Assembly: GCF_001701025.1 (NCBI RefSeq)
Contig: NZ_CP016793.1
Location: forward strand, 4,030,001-4,094,000
Source: Lentzea guizhouensis
GTDB lineage: Bacteria > Actinomycetota > Actinomycetes > Mycobacteriales > Pseudonocardiaceae
DNA: 64,000 nt
Direction: 5' to 3'
The position numbers were made by a program, and so were the translations under genes. Positions 60,524 through 64,000 of the stretch are shown here, piece after piece. Each line of letters opens with the position of its first letter. Position 1 is the stretch's first letter. A model generated the notes under the pieces. The model had not been told where the DNA came from, did not search any database, and worked only from the letters and a program-made list of their open reading frames with translations.

Positions 60524-61834
60524 TCAGGCCGTCGAGCCCACTCCCTTGATCCTGCCCTCCCGGAACGCGTCCACGAACAACCGGTGGTCCTCCCGCGTCT
60601 GCCCCGCGTAGTCCAGCGCGAACGTCACGATCGACTCCGCGAACTCCTCCTCGCGCGACCCGATCGCCGCCGCGATGGCCTCCTCGCACTGGAAGTCCAC
60701 GAGGGTCTGCGCGGAGTCCTCGTCGGCCACGCAGTGCATCTTGGCGGTGGCGCGGCCCAGGTAGTCGAGGACGGGGAGCATGTCGGCCGGTTCGGTGAGG
60801 TCGGACCAGTCGAGGTCGGCCTCGTAGGGGGAGAGCTCGGAGACGACGTAGCCGACGCCGTTGATCTCGGTGTGGCCGAGCCACGGGTCGGCGTGGGCCT
60901 GGAGGGCGCGCTGGGAGACGGCGGTGCGGTGGCCGTGGTCGGTGAAGTACTCGCGGATGCGTTCGTCGGGGACGATGCGGCTCGGGGCGGCGACGTTGGC
61001 CTGCTTCATGGAGAGGACGACGTCGTTCTCCAGGGCTTGGGTGCGGCCCTCGACGAGGATGTTGTAGGCGTGCAGGCCGGCCGAGCCGATGCCGAAGCCG
61101 CTGCGGCCGACCACGTCCTTGACGGTGTAGGTGCGGCTGCTGGCGCGTTTGCCGTGCGGGATGGTGTCCAGATAGGACGCGTAGGCCTCCTCGACGGCGG
61201 CGCGGACCTCGTCGGAGAGCTCGTGGGTGCCTTCGCGGTCGCGGCGGAACACCCGTTCGTAGTCGCGGATCGTGGTCTTCTCGCGCAGCAGGTCGATGCG
61301 GGTGGCGAGGCGGGCGTGCTGCAGGACGCGGTGCAGGGCGCCCTTGGTGTTGTCGAGGCGGAGGCTGAAGAGCTCGTCGTCGGGTTTCTCGACGAAGTGG
61401 TGGACCTGGGCGACGTAGGAGGTGACGTAGGTGCGGATGAGGTCGGTGATCACGCTGTCGGGCAGTGCCTTGCGCCAGCCGAGCAGGGCCATCGACGCGG
61501 CGAAGCGGCGCAGGTCCCAGGTGAACGAGCCCAGGTAGGCCTCGTCGAAGTCGTTGACGTCGAAGACCAGCGTGCCCTCGGAGTCCATGTAGGTGCCGAA
61601 GTTCTGCGCGTGCAGGTCGCCCTGGATCCAGATGCGGCCGGTGCGGTCGTCGGCCCACTCGTCCGGGAGCTCCGCCATGTCGCTGTAGAACAGGCAGGCG
61701 CTGCCGCGGTAGAACGCGAACGGCTCCGCGGCCATCTTGCGGAACTTGTGCCGGAACGCGGCCGGGTCGGCGGTCATCAGGTCGGTGAACGCCTCTTCGA
61801 GCACGCTCACAATGCGGTCGCCACGATCGGTCAC
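60524..61834 (-). CDS. DUF2252 family protein (kinase-like fold)
   Basis: A 436-residue protein matching DUF2252: FYRGSACLFYSDMAELPDEW, then IWIQGDLHAQNFGTYMDSEG and FDVNDFDEAYLGSFTWDLRR. The GDLHxxNFG and DxNDFD motifs resemble the catalytic loop and DFG region of protein-kinase-like/aminoglycoside-kinase folds, so phosphotransferase activity is plausible but unproven. The GTG at 61834 has GAGAGGGG eight bases upstream. Confidence 0.85.
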   Translation of the reverse strand: MTDRGDRIVSVLEEAFTDLMTADPAAFRHKFRKMAAEPFAFYRGSACLFYSDMAELPDEWADDRTGRIWIQGDLHAQNFGTYMDSEGTLVFDVNDFDEAYLGSFTWDLRRFAASMALLGWRKALPDSVITDLIRTYVTSYVAQVHHFVEKPDDELFSLRLDNTKGALHRVLQHARLATRIDLLREKTTIRDYERVFRRDREGTHELSDEVRAAVEEAYASYLDTIPHGKRASSRTYTVKDVVGRSGFGIGSAGLHAYNILVEGRTQALENDVVLSMKQANVAAPSRIVPDERIREYFTDHGHRTAVSQRALQAHADPWLGHTEINGVGYVVSELSPYEADLDWSDLTEPADMLPVLDYLGRATAKMHCVADEDSAQTLVDFQCEEAIAAAIGSREEEFAESIVTFALDYAGQTREDHRLFVDAFREGRIKGVGSTA

Positions 61835-62006
61835 GGCGGCACCCCTCTCTCCTGACGACAGGACGCAAAGCCCACCACGCCGGTGCCGCGAGCGCACGGT
61901 GCGCGTGCAAATTTCGCCGCCGGTTCGACCCGCGTTGACCTGGTTCCGGACGAACCGGGCAGGAATCGAGAAGCAACCCGGCCGGCGCGTGCCTAGCGTC
62001 GCGGGC

Positions 62007-62153
62007 ATGTGCTTCATGTTCGGCGCCAGCGAGGAACAGGTCCGGCACGCGCTCGGCCTCGTCGCCGGGAACGGCTGGGACGAGGCCGAGCGGGACGAGG
62101 AGCCGGGTTACGCCTTGCACTCCAGCAACGTCTGCGTGGAGCTGCCGTCGTAG
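62007..62153 (+). CDS. Possible small protein of unknown function (48 residues)
   Basis: Starts MCFMFGASEEQVRHALGLVA and ends CVELPS; acidic, GC3-consistent, with a TAGCGT -10-like hexamer 11 bases upstream that would make a near-leaderless mRNA. It overlaps the convergent GT39 gene by 46 bases. No family recognised; it may be spurious. The remaining gap 61835-62006 is the promoter side of the DUF2252 gene. Confidence 0.35.
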   Translation: MCFMFGASEEQVRHALGLVAGNGWDEAERDEEPGYALHSSNVCVELPS

Positions 62154-64000
62154 AGCGCCGGGTCGACGGCGGTGCAGTGTTGCGTGATCCACTCCTGGCG
62201 GCCGTTGTCCGTGCCGCCGGGACCGCGCATGCCCGTGCCGCCGGCGTTGCCGAGCACGAACTTCAGCTCGCCCTCGCTCACCCACGCCTGCAGCTGACCG
62301 ACTGACGGGGCGTTGTCCGAACCGGAGAACCCGCCCATGCCGATGACGACCTCGTCGGAGCCCATGATGAACGGCGACGCCATCTGCGCGGAGCCCGCGA
62401 CGGCGAGGGTGATCCCGGCGCCGCCGCTGTTCTTCTTGGCGTAGTCGAGGATCTTGCGCTGTTCGTCGGTGAGCTCACGGCCGCCGAACCCGGGACCGCC
62501 CATCTGCTGGCCGCGGTTCGCCCGGCCGTTCGGCGCCTGCTGGGTCCCATCAGGTGCTTGCTGCCCGTCCGGTGCCTGCCGGCCGTTCGGAGGCGTCTGG
62601 CCCGGTGTCCGGCCCGGCGCCTGCCCGTCGCGGAAGAACATCCCGCCACCACCATCAGCCGGACCGGCCGCCGGCATCACCCCGTTGCCGCTCGCCGTCG
62701 CCGCCGTCGCGGTCGACCACACGGCGGGCACCAGCAGCACCGCCACCACCGCGGCGACCAGTCCGGCCCGGCGCAGCCCCAGCAGCAGCACGACGACCGC
62801 CACCGCGGCCACCACGACAACCGCCCAGCGCGCCCACCCGTGCCACGACGTGTCCCGCGAGACCACCAGGAACGCCCACGCCGCCGTCACAGCGACCGAC
62901 ACCGGCAGCAGGAACCGCACGAAGCTCCTGGCCCGCCAGAACATCACCAGGCCGGCGGCGCTGATCGCGGCCACGGCCGGCGCGAGCATCGTCGTGTAGT
63001 ACGGGTGGAAGATGCCCTGCGCGAAGCTGAACACCACCATCGTCACCAACAGCCAGCTGCCCCACATGAACCAGCCCGCGCGCTCGGCCGCGTCACCGGG
63101 GACCTTCGCCCGCCGGCGCAACACGCCACCCGCGGTCATCACGACGAGCACCAGCAGCGACAACGGCAGCAACCACGAGATCTGCCCGCCGACCGCGCTG
63201 TCGAACATCCGCGTCGCACCGGCCTGACCACCGAACATCGCCCCGCCACCGGGCCCGGAGACCTCCATGCCCGCCGGCGGCTGACCGATCATCCGCTCAC
63301 CGCCACCGCCCCGGTTGCCGCTGCCGCCGAACACCCGGCCCAGGCCGTTGTAGCCGATGATCAGATCCCACGCGCCACCGTCGGCCGACCCGCCGATGTA
63401 CGGCTTCGAGCCGGGCCAGAACGCGTGCAGCGCCACCCACCAGAACGACGACACGACCAGCACCCCAGCAGCCGCGGCCAGGTCAGCGATCCGCCGCTTC
63501 AACGGCGAGTTCGACGCCACAAGGTAAGCCAGCGCGAAGCCCGGCACCACGATCCACGCCTGCAGCATCTTCGTCAGGAACCCGCAGCCGATGAAGAAGG
63601 CGCACCACAGCAACCACTTCGTCCGCACCCGGCTCTCGGCGGCCTGCACCGACCGCGTGAACGCGTAAGCCGCCGCGACCAGCATCAGCACCAGCAACGT
63701 GTCCGGGTTGTTGTCCCGGTTGATCGCCACCGTGATCGGGGTCAGCGTGAAGATCAACGCCGCGAGCAGCGCCACCTTCTCGTCCGCCCACCGCCGGACC
63801 GTGCGGTGCAGCAGGAACACCGCCGCGACGCCCTCGACGACCTGCGGCAGCAGCACCGCCCAGCCGTGGAACCCGAAGAGCCACACGGAGACCGCCTGCG
63901 GCCACAACGCCATCGGCGGCTTGTCGACCGTCACCACCCCGGCCGGGTCGAACGACCCGAACAGGAAGTTCGTGAACGACGTCGACATCGACTTCGCGGC
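62108..64000 (-). CDS. GT39-type membrane glycosyltransferase (ArnT/PMT-like), 5'-partial
   Basis: At least 630 residues; the N terminus lies beyond the right edge (the open frame continues through 64000). Early FGSFDPAGVVTVDKPPMALW is the hallmark of actinobacterial dolichyl-/polyprenyl-phosphate-sugar mannosyltransferase-like proteins, followed by about ten hydrophobic helices. A Gly-rich extracytoplasmic loop (about residues 225-270) and a Pro/Gln/Asn-rich linker (PNGRQAPDGQQAPDG) precede a C-terminal soluble domain (about 490-626). It likely transfers sugars from polyprenyl phosphate outside the membrane. Confidence 0.85.
   Translation of the reverse strand, partial: AAKSMSTSFTNFLFGSFDPAGVVTVDKPPMALWPQAVSVWLFGFHGWAVLLPQVVEGVAAVFLLHRTVRRWADEKVALLAALIFTLTPITVAINRDNNPDTLLVLMLVAAAYAFTRSVQAAESRVRTKWLLWCAFFIGCGFLTKMLQAWIVVPGFALAYLVASNSPLKRRIADLAAAAGVLVVSSFWWVALHAFWPGSKPYIGGSADGGAWDLIIGYNGLGRVFGGSGNRGGGGERMIGQPPAGMEVSGPGGGAMFGGQAGATRMFDSAVGGQISWLLPLSLLVLVVMTAGGVLRRRAKVPGDAAERAGWFMWGSWLLVTMVVFSFAQGIFHPYYTTMLAPAVAAISAAGLVMFWRARSFVRFLLPVSVAVTAAWAFLVVSRDTSWHGWARWAVVVVAAVAVVVLLLGLRRAGLVAAVVAVLLVPAVWSTATAATASGNGVMPAAGPADGGGGMFFRDGQAPGRTPGQTPPNGRQAPDGQQAPDGTQQAPNGRANRGQQMGGPGFGGRELTDEQRKILDYAKKNSGGAGITLAVAGSAQMASPFIMGSDEVVIGMGGFSGSDNAPSVGQLQAWVSEGELKFVLGNAGGTGMRGPGGTDNGRQEWITQHCTAVDPALYDGSSTQTLLECKA

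Noticed and set aside
60419..61855. A 478-codon plus-strand frame rich in Val/Gly/Asp
   Set aside because: Antisense to the DUF2252 gene, which carries conserved family motifs.

Overview
The window is high-GC DNA with strong third-position GC bias, frequent GTG starts and 4-base ATGA/GTGA gene overlaps. It carries AfsR/SARP regulators, STAND ATPases, an F420-dependent oxidoreductase, a SigE-family sigma factor and a DUF574-type methyltransferase. This points to a filamentous actinomycete, most likely of the Pseudonocardiales (a Lentzea/Saccharothrix-like organism; inferred from protein flavour only). No rRNA, tRNA, CRISPR array, phage or intact insertion sequence is visible. The content looks like an accessory chromosomal region rich in regulators and small-molecule enzymes. 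No complete biosynthetic core such as a PKS or NRPS is present.

Layout. 1-2151: frameshifted AfsR-type regulator running off the left edge. 2763-11575: GGDEF/HD-GYP protein, amino-acid permease, secreted tannase-family esterase, a tandem pair of prolyl aminopeptidase-like hydrolases, a DUF305 lipoprotein and a small unknown. 11707-13185: a DasR-type operator, an AA10 chitin-active copper monooxygenase and a second DUF305 lipoprotein 4 bases behind it. 13229-22194: flavin monooxygenase, SARP regulator, frameshifted AraC regulator, DUF2000, MFS pump, hydrolase/SRPBCC pair, decayed DUF998 gene, zinc ribbon, GNAT. 22266-27181: a tight six-gene run (nucleotidyltransferase, BON, phosphoesterase, TPP enzyme, F420 oxidoreductase, DUF6766). 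27701-28929: a divergent EF-Tu paralogue with a possible leader ORF.

29083-34098 holds a LysR/flavoprotein pair and a signalling block (NarL regulator, RsbW-like kinase, PAS histidine kinase, receiver, STAS antagonist). 34121-41854 holds two glycosyltransferases, a secreted C39-like protease, a large LuxR-ATPase regulator and a SigE-type sigma factor coupled to an LCP-like membrane protein. 42030-45754 holds Vsr, a methyltransferase, a TIR protein behind a G-quadruplex-like tract, and a WYL regulator/VOC pair. 45738-49625 is a compact four-gene cassette (tandem-HTH regulator, HEXXH metalloprotease, polytopic membrane protein, LasC/MonCI-like flavoprotein) with palindromic operators, facing a GGDEF-winged-helix fusion. 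50775-56558 holds a DsbA/TetR/glycosyltransferase operon, a STAND ATPase and a nucleotide-sugar-fold protein. 56801-64000 holds another SARP, a small secreted peptide, DUF2252 and a partial GT39 mannosyltransferase-like membrane protein.

The most notable items are: (i) the EF-Tu paralogue with Arg at the position of E. coli Gln124, a known kirromycin-resistance site, preceded by a hairpin and a translationally coupled 16-codon ORF; (ii) the LPMO-DUF305 operon under a DasR-like site, suggesting a copper partner for a copper enzyme; (iii) the XRE/ImmA/membrane/epoxidase cassette; (iv) the TIR protein with an unusual C-terminal domain. At least three genes carry apparent 1-nt frameshifts, so either real decay or residual indel errors affect this sequence.
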